The notes beneath the pieces were generated by a model. That model did not search any database. It had not been told where the DNA came from and was given only the letters and a program-made list of their open reading frames with translations. Shown here piece after piece: positions 7,826 to 16,637 of a stretch of 64,000 bases of DNA (position 1 is the first letter of the stretch; every line of letters starts with the position of its first letter). Position numbers and translations under genes: made by a program. Origin of the DNA: Pseudomonas sp. Irchel s3b2 (GTDB taxonomy: Bacteria > Pseudomonadota > Gammaproteobacteria > Pseudomonadales > Pseudomonadaceae); assembly GCF_900187445.1 (NCBI RefSeq), contig NZ_FYEB01000002.1:89511-153510 (forward strand), given 5' to 3'.

Positions 7826-8729
7826 TCTGCATCCGCTCGCTGCGGATAAACGCAAGGAATGCGTGCGCCACGGGTGATAGCCGTTTGGCTTTGGCCTGCA
7901 CCAGGCACCAACTGCGGTACAGCGGCAGTTCTTCGACCGGCAACTCGATCAATCCGCCCGTTGCCAATTCAAGGTTCAGGGCATGGCGCGTCAACAGCGC
8001 CAGGCCCAGACCCGCGAGCACACATTCACGCTGGGCTTCGGCCGATGAGACCTCCTGGGTCTGGTTGAAGTGCACGCGCTTTTCTTTGAAATACTCTTCG
8101 CAGGCCAGTCGCGTACCGGAGCCGGATTCGCGCAATAGCAGTGTGTAAGGTTCCAGATCCTGCAAGCGCAGTGGGCCCATGTGGCACAACGGATGATCCG
8201 GCGGTGCTACGGCGACAATCGGGTTGTTGAGAAATGGCAAGAACTCCAGCCCCATGTCCTGCGGCACCATGGACATGATTACCAGATCGTCGCGGTTGTC
8301 GGAGAGGCGCCGGATCACCTGCCCACGATTGACCACTGTCAGCTGCAGATTCACTTCCGGGTGCTGGCGCTTGAACGCGGCAAACAGGTGCGGCACGAAA
8401 TACTTGGCGCTGGATTCCACCGCCAGTTTCAGCTGGCCTTGCAATGAGCCTTGCATGTCCGACAGCTGCATATCGAGGTTTTCCAGGCGTCCGAAAATAT
8501 CCCGGCTGGCGCGCTGCAGGGCCTCGGCGGCCTCGGTCATGTAGAGTTTCTTGCCGACGTAATCGAACAACGGTTGGCCGATCAGCTCTTCGAGTTGACG
8601 AATCTGTAGGCTAACGGCAGGTTGTGTGAGAGACATTTCGTCGGCAGCGCGGCTGTAGGACCTTAAGTCGCACACCTCATTGAAGATCTGCAATTGACGC
8701 AATGTCATACGCATCAATGACTTACGCAT
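7767..8729 (-). CDS. pycR: LysR-type regulator of pyruvate carboxylase
   Basis: A 320-residue LysR-family regulator. The N-terminal winged helix (LRQLQIFNEVCDLRSYSRAADEMSLTQPAVSLQIRQLEE, about residues 9-50) is followed by a periplasmic-binding-like effector domain. It is divergent from pycA, with 190 bases between them, the classic LysR arrangement in which the shared region holds the operator. By synteny it corresponds to PycR, which is implicated in pyruvate carboxylase control and virulence in P. aeruginosa. The ATG at 8729 was chosen; Met7 is an alternative start. Its 3' end overlaps a small convergent gene. Confidence 0.85.
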   Translation of the reverse strand: MRKSLMRMTLRQLQIFNEVCDLRSYSRAADEMSLTQPAVSLQIRQLEELIGQPLFDYVGKKLYMTEAAEALQRASRDIFGRLENLDMQLSDMQGSLQGQLKLAVESSAKYFVPHLFAAFKRQHPEVNLQLTVVNRGQVIRRLSDNRDDLVIMSMVPQDMGLEFLPFLNNPIVAVAPPDHPLCHMGPLRLQDLEPYTLLLRESGSGTRLACEEYFKEKRVHFNQTQEVSSAEAQRECVLAGLGLALLTRHALNLELATGGLIELPVEELPLYRSWCLVQAKAKRLSPVAHAFLAFIRSERMQISALVERFDGKLRELPASN

Positions 8730-8919
8730 TTTCTAGAGACCCTGAGCGGAGGCTGATGTTTCAACTATAAGTCTTTGCTTATGTGTAACCCAATTATTAT
8801 TCATTTTTGTTAATCCCTTGCGAAGGCTAGTGTGGAGCTGCGACTGAATTGAAACATTTGGTCACGCGTCGACCTGGTTTGACAGGTCGTGGGTACCACC
8901 GGCTCAAGGGAACCTCCAA

Positions 8920-10335
8920 GTGATAAAAAAGATCCTGATCGCCAACCGTGGTGAGATTGCCGTACGAATCGTGCGCGCCTGCGCCGAAATGGGCATTCGC
9001 TCGGTCGCGATCTATTCCGACGCCGATCGTCATGCCTTGCATGTGAAGCGTGCGGACGAGGCCCACAGCATCGGTGCCGAGCCACTGGCCGGCTACCTCA
9101 ACCCGCGCAAGCTGGTGAACCTGGCGGTGGAAACCGGTTGCGATGCGTTGCACCCCGGCTACGGCTTCCTTTCGGAAAACGCCGAGCTGGCAGACATCTG
9201 CGCCGAACGCGGAATCAAATTCATTGGTCCATCGGCTGAAGTGATTCGCCGCATGGGCGACAAGACCGAAGCGCGCCGCAGCATGATCAAGGCCGGCGTG
9301 CCGGTCACCCCAGGCACCGAAGGCAACGTGTCGGGCATCGAAGAAGCCCTGACCGAAGGTGACCGCATCGGTTACCCGGTGATGCTCAAGGCTACATCCG
9401 GTGGCGGCGGCCGCGGTATTCGTCGCTGCAACAGTCGCGAAGAACTCGAACAAGCCTTTCCACGGGTCATTTCCGAAGCCACCAAGGCTTTCGGTTCGGC
9501 GGAAGTGTTCCTGGAAAAATGCATCGTCAATCCGAAACACATCGAAGCGCAGATCCTCGGCGACAGCTTCGGCAATGTGGTGCACCTGTTCGAGCGTGAC
9601 TGCTCGATCCAGCGCCGCAACCAGAAACTGATCGAGATCGCTCCGAGCCCGCAACTGACCCCGGAACAGCGCGCCTACATCGGCGATCTGTCGGTGCGTG
9701 CGGCCAAGGCTGTGGGTTACGAGAACGCCGGCACTGTGGAGTTCCTGCTCGCCGAGGGCGAGGTGTACTTCATGGAGATGAACACCCGGGTGCAGGTGGA
9801 ACACACCATCACCGAAGAAATCACCGGCATCGACATTGTTCGCGAGCAGATTCGCATCGCGTCCGGTTTGCCGCTCTCGGTGAAACAGGAAGACATCCAG
9901 CACCGCGGTTTCGCGCTGCAGTTCCGGATCAACGCCGAAGACCCGAAAAACAACTTCCTGCCGAGCTTCGGCAAGATTACCCGTTACTACGCGCCCGGCG
10001 GTCCCGGCGTGCGTACCGACACAGCGATCTATACCGGCTACACCATTCCGCCGTTCTACGATTCCATGTGCCTGAAACTGGTGGTCTGGGCGCTGACCTG
10101 GGAAGAGGCGATGGACCGTGGTTTGCGAGCCCTCGACGACATGCGTCTGCAAGGGGTCAAGACCACCGCCGCGTACTACCAGGAAATCCTGCGCAACCCG
10201 GAATTCCGTAGCGGCCAGTTCAATACCAGCTTCGTTGAAAGCCACCCTGAACTGACTAACTACTCGATCAAGCGCAAACCCGAAGAGCTGGCCCTGGCCA
10301 TCGCCGCCGCCATCGCCGCCCACGCAGGCCTGTGA
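8920..10335 (+). CDS. pycA: Pyruvate carboxylase subunit A (biotin carboxylase)
   Basis: A 471-residue biotin carboxylase subunit. It uses ATP and bicarbonate to carboxylate the biotin carried on PycB, the first half-reaction of pyruvate to oxaloacetate. Domains in order: N-terminal biotin carboxylase fold (IKKILIANRGEIAVRI), ATP-grasp with the glycine-rich loop TSGGGGRGI near residue 160, the metal-binding EMNTRVQVEH near 286-295, and the C-terminal domain. GTG start with AAGGGA upstream. pycB follows 11 bases later. The separate A and B polypeptides are the two-subunit form typical of Pseudomonas. It could be mistaken for AccC, but the pycB neighbour decides. Confidence 0.95.
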   Translation: MIKKILIANRGEIAVRIVRACAEMGIRSVAIYSDADRHALHVKRADEAHSIGAEPLAGYLNPRKLVNLAVETGCDALHPGYGFLSENAELADICAERGIKFIGPSAEVIRRMGDKTEARRSMIKAGVPVTPGTEGNVSGIEEALTEGDRIGYPVMLKATSGGGGRGIRRCNSREELEQAFPRVISEATKAFGSAEVFLEKCIVNPKHIEAQILGDSFGNVVHLFERDCSIQRRNQKLIEIAPSPQLTPEQRAYIGDLSVRAAKAVGYENAGTVEFLLAEGEVYFMEMNTRVQVEHTITEEITGIDIVREQIRIASGLPLSVKQEDIQHRGFALQFRINAEDPKNNFLPSFGKITRYYAPGGPGVRTDTAIYTGYTIPPFYDSMCLKLVVWALTWEEAMDRGLRALDDMRLQGVKTTAAYYQEILRNPEFRSGQFNTSFVESHPELTNYSIKRKPEELALAIAAAIAAHAGL

Positions 10336-10346
10336 GGAATAGAACA

Positions 10347-12155
10347 ATGAGCAAGCAAATCCACGTTACCGACACTATCCTGCGCGACGCCCACCAATCG
10401 CTGCTCGCCACCCGCATGCGCACCGAAGACATGCTGCCGATTTGCGACAAGCTCGACAAAGTCGGCTACTGGTCGCTGGAATGCTGGGGCGGCGCGACGT
10501 TCGACGCCTGCGTACGTTTCCTGAAAGAAGACCCGTGGGAGCGCCTGCGCCAACTGCGCGCGGCATTGCCTAACACGCGTCTGCAAATGCTCCTGCGGGG
10601 CCAGAACCTGCTGGGCTACCGCCATTACAGCGACGACGTGGTCAAAGCCTTCGTCGCCAAGGCTGCAGTCAACGGCATCGACGTGTTCCGCATTTTCGAT
10701 GCGATGAACGACGTGCGTAACCTGCGAGTCGCCATCGAAGCGGTGAAAGCGGCCGGCAAACATGCCCAGGGCACCATCGCTTATACCACCAGCCCGGTGC
10801 ACACCATCGAGGCCTTCGTGGCCCAAGCCAAGCAAATGGAAGCCATGGGTTGCGACTCCGTGGCGATCAAGGATATGGCCGGCCTGTTGACCCCGTATGC
10901 CACTGGCGAACTGGTCAAGGCATTGAAATCCGAGCAGTCGCTGCCAGTGTTCATTCACTCCCACGACACTGCTGGCCTGGCTGCGATGTGCCAACTCAAG
11001 GCGATCGAAAATGGCGCCGACCATATCGACACCGCCATCTCCAGCTTCGCCTGGGGCACCAGCCACCCGGGCACCGAGTCGATGGTCGCCGCCCTTAAAG
11101 GCAGCGAGTTCGACACTGGCCTGAACCTGGAATTGCTGCAAGAGATTGGCCTGTACTTCTATGCGGTGCGCAAGAAGTACCATCAATTCGAAAGCGAATT
11201 CACCGCCGTCGACACCCGCGTGCAAGTCAACCAGGTACCGGGCGGGATGATTTCCAACCTGGCCAACCAGTTGAAAGAGCAGGGTGCGCTGAACCGCATG
11301 AGCGAAGTGCTGGCAGAAATCCCGCGCGTTCGTGAAGACCTCGGCTTCCCGCCGCTGGTGACCCCGACCTCACAAATCGTCGGCACCCAGGCGTTCTTCA
11401 ACGTACTGGCCGGCGAGCGCTACAAAACCATCACCAACGAAGTGAAGCTTTACCTGCAAGGCGGCTACGGCAAGGCGCCGGGCACTGTGAACGAAGAACT
11501 TCGTCGCCAGGCCATTGGCAGCGAAGAGGTGATCGATGTGCGTCCGGCCGATCTGCTCAAGCCGGAAATGACCAAGTTGCGTGCCGAAATCGGTGCCGTG
11601 GCCAAGTCTGAAGAAGACGTGCTGACCTACGCCATGTTCCCGGACATCGGTCGCAAGTTCCTTGAAGAACGCGCAGCCGGCATCCTCACGCCAGAAGTAT
11701 TGCTGCCGATTCCGGAAGCGGGCGGCGTGACTTCGGCCGGTGGCGAAGGCGTGCCGACCGAGTTCGTCATCGACGTTCACGGCGAAACCTACCGCGTCGA
11801 TATCACGGGTGTCGGCGTCAAGTCGGAAGGCAAACGCCACTTCTATCTGTCCATCGACGGCATGCCGGAAGAAGTGGTGTTCGAACCACTCAACGAATTC
11901 GTCAGCGGTGGCAGCAGCAAGCGCAAGCAAGCCACTGCACCGGGCCACGTCAGCACCACCATGCCGGGCAACATCGTCGATGTGCTGGTCAAGGAAGGCG
12001 ACACCGTGAAAGCAGGCCAGGCTGTGCTGATCACCGAAGCAATGAAGATGGAAACCGAAGTCCAATCGGCCATCGCCGGCAAAGTCACCGCCATCCATGT
12101 GGCCAAGGGCGACCGGGTTAATCCGGGCGAAATTCTGATCGAGATCGAAGGCTGA
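10347..12155 (+). CDS. pycB: Pyruvate carboxylase subunit B (carboxyltransferase/BCCP)
   Basis: A 602-residue protein with an N-terminal TIM-barrel carboxyltransferase domain (VTDTILRDAHQSLLATRMRT near residue 6), a central conserved carboxylase domain, and a C-terminal biotinyl domain in which EAMKMETE carries the biotinylated Lys567. It transfers the carboxyl group from biotin to pyruvate to give oxaloacetate, replenishing the TCA cycle. The same architecture occurs in oxaloacetate decarboxylase alpha subunits, but no sodium-pump beta or gamma genes are present. ATG at 10347 has GAGGAA upstream; an in-frame GTG at 10332 is less likely. Cotranscribed with pycA, with a terminator just downstream. 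Confidence 0.95.
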   Translation: MSKQIHVTDTILRDAHQSLLATRMRTEDMLPICDKLDKVGYWSLECWGGATFDACVRFLKEDPWERLRQLRAALPNTRLQMLLRGQNLLGYRHYSDDVVKAFVAKAAVNGIDVFRIFDAMNDVRNLRVAIEAVKAAGKHAQGTIAYTTSPVHTIEAFVAQAKQMEAMGCDSVAIKDMAGLLTPYATGELVKALKSEQSLPVFIHSHDTAGLAAMCQLKAIENGADHIDTAISSFAWGTSHPGTESMVAALKGSEFDTGLNLELLQEIGLYFYAVRKKYHQFESEFTAVDTRVQVNQVPGGMISNLANQLKEQGALNRMSEVLAEIPRVREDLGFPPLVTPTSQIVGTQAFFNVLAGERYKTITNEVKLYLQGGYGKAPGTVNEELRRQAIGSEEVIDVRPADLLKPEMTKLRAEIGAVAKSEEDVLTYAMFPDIGRKFLEERAAGILTPEVLLPIPEAGGVTSAGGEGVPTEFVIDVHGETYRVDITGVGVKSEGKRHFYLSIDGMPEEVVFEPLNEFVSGGSSKRKQATAPGHVSTTMPGNIVDVLVKEGDTVKAGQAVLITEAMKMETEVQSAIAGKVTAIHVAKGDRVNPGEILIEIEG

Positions 12156-12187
12156 GTTAACAGCCTCGATAGACCGTTTTAAACCTC

Positions 12188-12214
12188 GGGGGGGCATGTG
12201 CTCCCCTTTTTTTT
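12188..12214 (+). terminator. Intrinsic terminator of pycAB
   Basis: A G-rich/C-rich stem (GGGGGGCA / TGCTCCCC) is followed by eight T. It lies 33 bases after the pycB stop. Confidence 0.8.
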
Positions 12215-12307
12215 CGCCCGACATTTCAAAGTTAAACCGCAGGGTTTACGACTGCTTCGCAGCCGAACGGGGGCAAGCCCCAATGCCAGTCAGTCAAGAC
12301 ACTGAGC

Positions 12308-12401
12308 CCTGTAGGAGCGAGCTTGCTCGCGAAAGCGGTTTATCTGGCGACATCAATGTTGACTGTACCGCCGCCTTCGCGGGCAAGCCCGCTCCTACAG
12401 G
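12308..12401. repeat. REP pair between pycB and the autotransporter
   Basis: Inverted REP units ctgtaggagcgagcttgctcgc and cgccttcgcgggcaagcccg...ctacag lie either side of about 40 bases, in the convergent intergenic space. Confidence 0.8.
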
Positions 12402-12436
12402 TTTTGCATCGAGTCAGTGAGGTTGGGGCGGTTTTA

Positions 12437-14650
12437 TCAGAATGCCATCCGCCACTGTCCCATTACGCCATGACTGCGGCTGTCATTGCCGATCTCGCCG
12501 TTGTAACCGAATCCCAATGTATGCCGGGTCGAAACCACCAGCTCCAGCCCTGCATCGAGCATCAGGCTGTCGCGATCCAGCGCGGCGCCTTCGACGGTAT
12601 AAGTCCTGCCGCCGGTTACTAGTCGTTGATGAGTTCTGCTATCGACATCACCGTAGGTGTGTTTCCAGCCGGCGCTGAATCGTGGCGTCAGTTGCATGCC
12701 ATTATCCAGCGTATTGAGCTGTGCCAGGCGCAGGCCGAAGGTGCTGCTGAAGTTGTTCTGCGTTTGCCCATGGACCTGCAGTGCCGCCGCGCCGCCTTTC
12801 TCGGTATAGCTGTTGCGCTGATAACGCTGATATCCGAGGTTGGCAAAGGGTTCGGCGCTGATATTGCCGCTGCCGAGGTTGTGACCGATCTCTGTAAAGG
12901 CTTGTTGAGTGCTGGCGTCGTAACTGCCTTTCGGTCGATCGCTGAAACCGTTGAACGCTACCCGCCGTTTGGTGCTGCCATCATGGTTGCTGTGATTTGC
13001 GCCCAGGCGCAACGCCAGCGGACCGCTTTGACGAAGGGCATAGGCGCCCAGGTGCCAGCTGTCGAGGTCACCATTGAACAGGCTGCCGTCCAGACGGGTC
13101 TGGGACTTGCCACCCATCACACCCACTCGCCACTGCTCATCGACTGCCCAATCCGCGCCGAGCACCAAACCTTTGGTGGAGTGTTGCAGAGTGCTACCGC
13201 CCCGGTTGCGGTCCAGCGTGCCTGCGCTGCCCAACGCTTGAACCCAGAGCCTGCCGCTGGTTTCGCTGCCTGCCGCAACACGCGGCACCAGCGCGCTCAG
13301 ACCATCGGGGTTATCCAGTTGGTGCATGGCTGCCAGCATGCTGGCGCTGACCGGATGGACACTGCTTAACGTGGCATTGGCCAGATTGGCGTTGCTGCCT
13401 GCGGCCAGTTGTTCAATGGCCCGGGCGGCGGTGGCTTTGTTGGCGCCAAGCAGGGCATTGATAGCAGCGTTCGTCGAGGTGGATGGCATGACAGCCGCGA
13501 CAGTGGGTTGGGGGGCAAGGGATTGCGCCTGAGCAGTGCCGGATGTTTCGCTGGCAGGCGGTGCAAGCGAAGCGGTGGTGGAAGTTTGCGCGACGCTCAG
13601 GCGGGTGACGGTAGTTTCGGTAGCAGGAGTTGGAACAGTGGCTGCAGTTTCAATGTCAGGCGGTAGAGTCGGAGCAGTGCTGACGTTGTTTATCGTGTCA
13701 GATGACAACTCTGCTTGCGGAATCTCTTTTGGCTCATCAATGCTGTTGGCGAATTCCCGTCCGTTTTCGGTTATGGCGGCGCTTTCAAGCGGCACATCAT
13801 TGCGAGTGAGGATAAAGCCAACAGTCTTTTTTTCGTATTGAAAGTCTGGGGCCATGAAGGCCAGGTCGTTGATAACTTTGCCAAATTCGCCTTCGATTTT
13901 GCCGGCCTTAATAATGGTGTACTGGCTACTCAATGGGTATTCACCCGGCACAGCGACGATTTTCAGTGTGGCGTTGCCAAGTTTGGCGGTGCCGTCGACC
14001 TGGATTGTTTCGCTGCGACCATCGGCATTCACCTCGTGGGCCAGTTCGGCAGTGTTCTGCAGTTCGAGGTTGCCACTTACCCGCGGTGCACCGTGCATCG
14101 CATTGACCTCAAGCCGACCTGCGACCAGCAAGTGACCGACTTGCCCATTGCCGCGAAAGGTCGCTTTTTTATCAACCGACACTTGGCCGAAAATGTGCCC
14201 GCGATTAGTTAACGCAGCTTTTTCCTTCACTATGGCGCCTTCGGAGAAGTCACCTGTCCCCGTCAGAGTCCACTCGCCTCGATTGACGTGCAGGTAGTTA
14301 AAATTCCGGCTCTCCCCCAGTTCGCCGCCGCTCACGACATCGAGTTGCAATGCGTTGGTGCCGCCGCCCCCATCGACCACCCCATTGAAGCGTCCGCGTC
14401 TGCTGACCGTGACCAGATCGTTGGAATCACCCAGTTTTAATGCAACACCGTCAGAACCTGATTCTGTCTTGATTACCGGTGTTTTAACGGTGACTGGATC
14501 ATTGATGAGTGTCTCGATCCGAGCCATGTGGTCAGCGAGTGACGGCAGGATGGTGGTTGGCTGTTGAGCATTCGCGGAAGCGGCGTGGCCGAGGGCGAGG
14601 GAAATCGCCAGAGCCATGTAATGCGGTCGAAAAGTGCGTCGGATGGGCAT
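12437..14650 (-). CDS. Autotransporter (type Va) outer-membrane protein
   Basis: A protein of about 737 residues. An N-terminal Sec signal is visible (MPIRRTFRPHYMALAISLALGHAASANA). The passenger region has beta-helix-like strands (about residues 60-290), followed by a Pro/Thr/Ala-rich linker (about 300-390). The last 270 or so residues form a C-terminal autotransporter beta-barrel ending in the terminal Phe (GQWRMAF) used for outer-membrane insertion. The ATG at 14650 has AGAGG upstream; a TTG at 14680 would only lengthen the leader. The passenger is short and I recognise no enzyme or adhesin motif in it, so the function is unknown. It stands alone, with no obvious operon partner. Confidence 0.85.
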   Translation of the reverse strand: MPIRRTFRPHYMALAISLALGHAASANAQQPTTILPSLADHMARIETLINDPVTVKTPVIKTESGSDGVALKLGDSNDLVTVSRRGRFNGVVDGGGGTNALQLDVVSGGELGESRNFNYLHVNRGEWTLTGTGDFSEGAIVKEKAALTNRGHIFGQVSVDKKATFRGNGQVGHLLVAGRLEVNAMHGAPRVSGNLELQNTAELAHEVNADGRSETIQVDGTAKLGNATLKIVAVPGEYPLSSQYTIIKAGKIEGEFGKVINDLAFMAPDFQYEKKTVGFILTRNDVPLESAAITENGREFANSIDEPKEIPQAELSSDTINNVSTAPTLPPDIETAATVPTPATETTVTRLSVAQTSTTASLAPPASETSGTAQAQSLAPQPTVAAVMPSTSTNAAINALLGANKATAARAIEQLAAGSNANLANATLSSVHPVSASMLAAMHQLDNPDGLSALVPRVAAGSETSGRLWVQALGSAGTLDRNRGGSTLQHSTKGLVLGADWAVDEQWRVGVMGGKSQTRLDGSLFNGDLDSWHLGAYALRQSGPLALRLGANHSNHDGSTKRRVAFNGFSDRPKGSYDASTQQAFTEIGHNLGSGNISAEPFANLGYQRYQRNSYTEKGGAAALQVHGQTQNNFSSTFGLRLAQLNTLDNGMQLTPRFSAGWKHTYGDVDSRTHQRLVTGGRTYTVEGAALDRDSLMLDAGLELVVSTRHTLGFGYNGEIGNDSRSHGVMGQWRMAF

Positions 14651-14698
14651 CGGGTTCAGCCTCTGGTGAGAGAAGACCAAACTCTAAAATCGATGCCC

Positions 14699-14717
14699 AT
14701 GCCCGGATGCCGGGCAT
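14699..14717 (-). terminator. Hairpin downstream of the ABC permease gene
   Basis: ATGCCCGG-ATG-CCGGGCAT is a perfect 8-bp stem lying beyond the minus-strand permease gene. A short T-run follows about 15 bases later on that strand. It may be a weak terminator. Confidence 0.35.
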
Positions 14718-14870
14718 TTCCGAGTGTTGCGCAAGGCGCAGAGACGTCGCTTGTAGCCGAATCAATAACGGGCTTTGATCCTGTACGGATTCACCCGTCC
14801 ATCAGGCGTCTTTCCTTACAGCACTTCAGGACGTGTCCGTTGGCGAAATATCAAAAACGCGACCTCTTTG

Positions 14871-15707
14871 CTAATCGCGCTTCAAATACGCCTTCCCATA
14901 ATGCCGCTCCATCCGCGCCTGAATCAGCTCCAACCCAATCGACATCACCCAATAAATAACCGCCGCCGTCGTCAGCATCTCGATATAGCGATAGCTCGAG
15001 CGCCCATAGGATTGCGCCAGAAACATAACTTCCCAAACCCCCATCACCGAAATCAGTGACGAGTCCTTGAGCATGGAGATGAACTGGTTGGTGGTGGGCG
15101 GGATGATGGTGCGCATGGCCTGGGGCAGGGTGACGCGCCAGAAGATCACGGTTTCACGCATACCCAGGGCCAATGATGCTTCGCGTTGGCCGTGGGGAAC
15201 GCCGAGGATACCGGCGCGGAAGATTTCGCTCAGGTAGGCGCCGTAGTTCAGCGACAGGGCGATGATGCCGGCAGCGATGGCGCCCGGCACGATGCCGAGT
15301 TGTGGCAGGCCGAGGTAGATCAGCAGGATTTGGATCAGCAGCGGTGTGCCGCGAAAGAACGAGGCATAAAAGCTCGCGATACCGAACGCCACTGCACTTT
15401 TCGACAGCCGAGCCAGGGCGGTGATGAAGCCCAGCAGCGATGACGTCACGATTGAGCACAGGCACAAGAACAGCGTCAGCGCCGCGCCTTGCAGAAAGCC
15501 GTTGGGCGCCAGGTGCAGGCCGATCAGGTTCGGCAGCTTATCGAGGATGATCGAGAACTTCAGGTCGAAGCTGAGGAAGAAACTCGCGAACAATCCGAAC
15601 ATCGCCGCCCAGGTCAGGTACAGCCGAGTACGGAAGCCGAAGACCCGTTGCAGTAATGACTCAGCCACTGGTTGCGGCGGCTGAGGTGGTTTGGGGAAAG
15701 AAGTCAT
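14871..15707 (-). CDS. Polar amino-acid ABC transporter permease
   Basis: A 278-residue inner-membrane permease of the His/Glu/Gln/Cys family. Hydrophobic segments are visible from about residue 30 onward, and the cytoplasmic EAA-type loop (REASLALGMRETVIFWRVTLPQAMR) would contact an ATPase. The start at 15707 overlaps the stop of the binding-protein gene as ATGA, indicating translational coupling; a longer start in the same frame is less likely. No ATPase gene is adjacent, so the complex presumably borrows one encoded elsewhere. The substrate is probably an amino acid. The divergent homocysteine methyltransferase-like gene hints at a sulfur-containing substrate, but that is inference. Confidence 0.85.
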   Translation of the reverse strand: MTSFPKPPQPPQPVAESLLQRVFGFRTRLYLTWAAMFGLFASFFLSFDLKFSIILDKLPNLIGLHLAPNGFLQGAALTLFLCLCSIVTSSLLGFITALARLSKSAVAFGIASFYASFFRGTPLLIQILLIYLGLPQLGIVPGAIAAGIIALSLNYGAYLSEIFRAGILGVPHGQREASLALGMRETVIFWRVTLPQAMRTIIPPTTNQFISMLKDSSLISVMGVWEVMFLAQSYGRSSYRYIEMLTTAAVIYWVMSIGLELIQARMERHYGKAYLKRD

Positions 15708-16525
15708 TTGCTGATGTCGGCGCCGATCCATTTTTGCGACAGCTTGCTCAAGGTGCCGTCCTGTTTCAGCTGGGCAAACACATCACGTACTTTGGCGTCC
15801 CACTGAGCGTCGCCTTTTTCGATGGCCACCGAGTTCGGCTCCGAGTACAGCGGCTGGCCGGCGAGCTTGAAGCGCTTGTCTTCGTTCAGGCGCGGTTGGG
15901 CGGTCACCAGGTTGGTGAGAATCGCGTCCAGACGCACGCCAGCGCCCAGGCCCAAATCCTGGAACGCGACGTTGTCGGTGTCATACGGGGCGATCTGCAC
16001 ATTCTCGAACGGGTACTGCAGTTGGGTGTCTTCGGCGCCTTCGATCACCAGGTTTTTGTTCAGGTAGCTTTCATAGCTGGAGGCGCTGGTGAGGCCGACT
16101 TTCTTGCCGCTCAGGTCCTTGGCGCTGTGAATGCTGTCGTTCTTGGCGTTGACCACAATCACCGCAGGGGAGGCGTAGTACTCGACCGGGAAGTCGAAGA
16201 CTTCAGCGCGGGCTTTGCTCGGGGTCATGGAGCAGATGCAGATGTCGTAACGCCCGCTCCAGCGGCCGGCGGCGATCACATCCCAGGACGGCGTTTCGAG
16301 GCGCAGCTTGACGCCCAGTTTGTCCGCCACGGCCTTGGCCACGTCAACGTCGAAACCGTCGAGCTGGTTTTGGTCGTTGAGGAACGAGAAAGGCGGATAG
16401 CTTTCCATCAACACGCCCACCAGTTCTTTCTTTTGCTCGATACGGTCCAGAGTGGCGCCCGCAAAGACTTGGGTGGAGGCAGCCAGAATCGTCAGGCCCA
16501 GGGCCAGCAGCGGTTGAAATTTCAC
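15704..16525 (-). CDS. Amino-acid ABC transporter periplasmic binding protein
   Basis: A 273-residue solute-binding protein of family 3. The signal peptide MKFQPLLALGLTILAASTQVFA is cleaved near residue 22. Typical features are YPPFSFLNDQNQLDGFDVDVAKAVADKLG, DVIAAGRWSGRYDICICSMTPSKAR and the Ser-Ser-Tyr binding-loop region. It delivers substrate to the permease encoded immediately downstream (4-base overlap). The substrate cannot be fixed from sequence. It is divergent from the methyltransferase-like gene, with only 112 bases between the chosen starts, so the two units probably share a control region. Confidence 0.85.
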   Translation of the reverse strand: MKFQPLLALGLTILAASTQVFAGATLDRIEQKKELVGVLMESYPPFSFLNDQNQLDGFDVDVAKAVADKLGVKLRLETPSWDVIAAGRWSGRYDICICSMTPSKARAEVFDFPVEYYASPAVIVVNAKNDSIHSAKDLSGKKVGLTSASSYESYLNKNLVIEGAEDTQLQYPFENVQIAPYDTDNVAFQDLGLGAGVRLDAILTNLVTAQPRLNEDKRFKLAGQPLYSEPNSVAIEKGDAQWDAKVRDVFAQLKQDGTLSKLSQKWIGADISK

Positions 16526-16612
16526 AGTTGGATCCCTGAAAAAAAGAGGTTGTTATTAACCGAGTGGTGCGTATTAAATAGTTATAAGAACGACTCTGAT
16601 AGTGAGTTATTT

Positions 16613-16626
16613 TCATAAGCTTATGA
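16613..16626. promoter_or_regulatory. Perfect 14-bp palindrome in divergent promoter region
   Basis: TCATAAGCTTATGA lies between the divergent amino-acid transporter and homocysteine methyltransferase-like genes, just 11 bases before the chosen start of the latter. It has the form of a dimeric-regulator operator. No regulator gene is adjacent, and its significance is not established. Confidence 0.4.
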
Positions 16627-16637
16627 GTGAAAAGCAT

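Noticed and set aside
8827..10347. A 506-codon minus-strand frame over pycA
   Set aside because: Shadow of pycA; no recognisable motif and no ribosome site. The same reasoning removes long antisense frames over aspA, asparaginase and recG.
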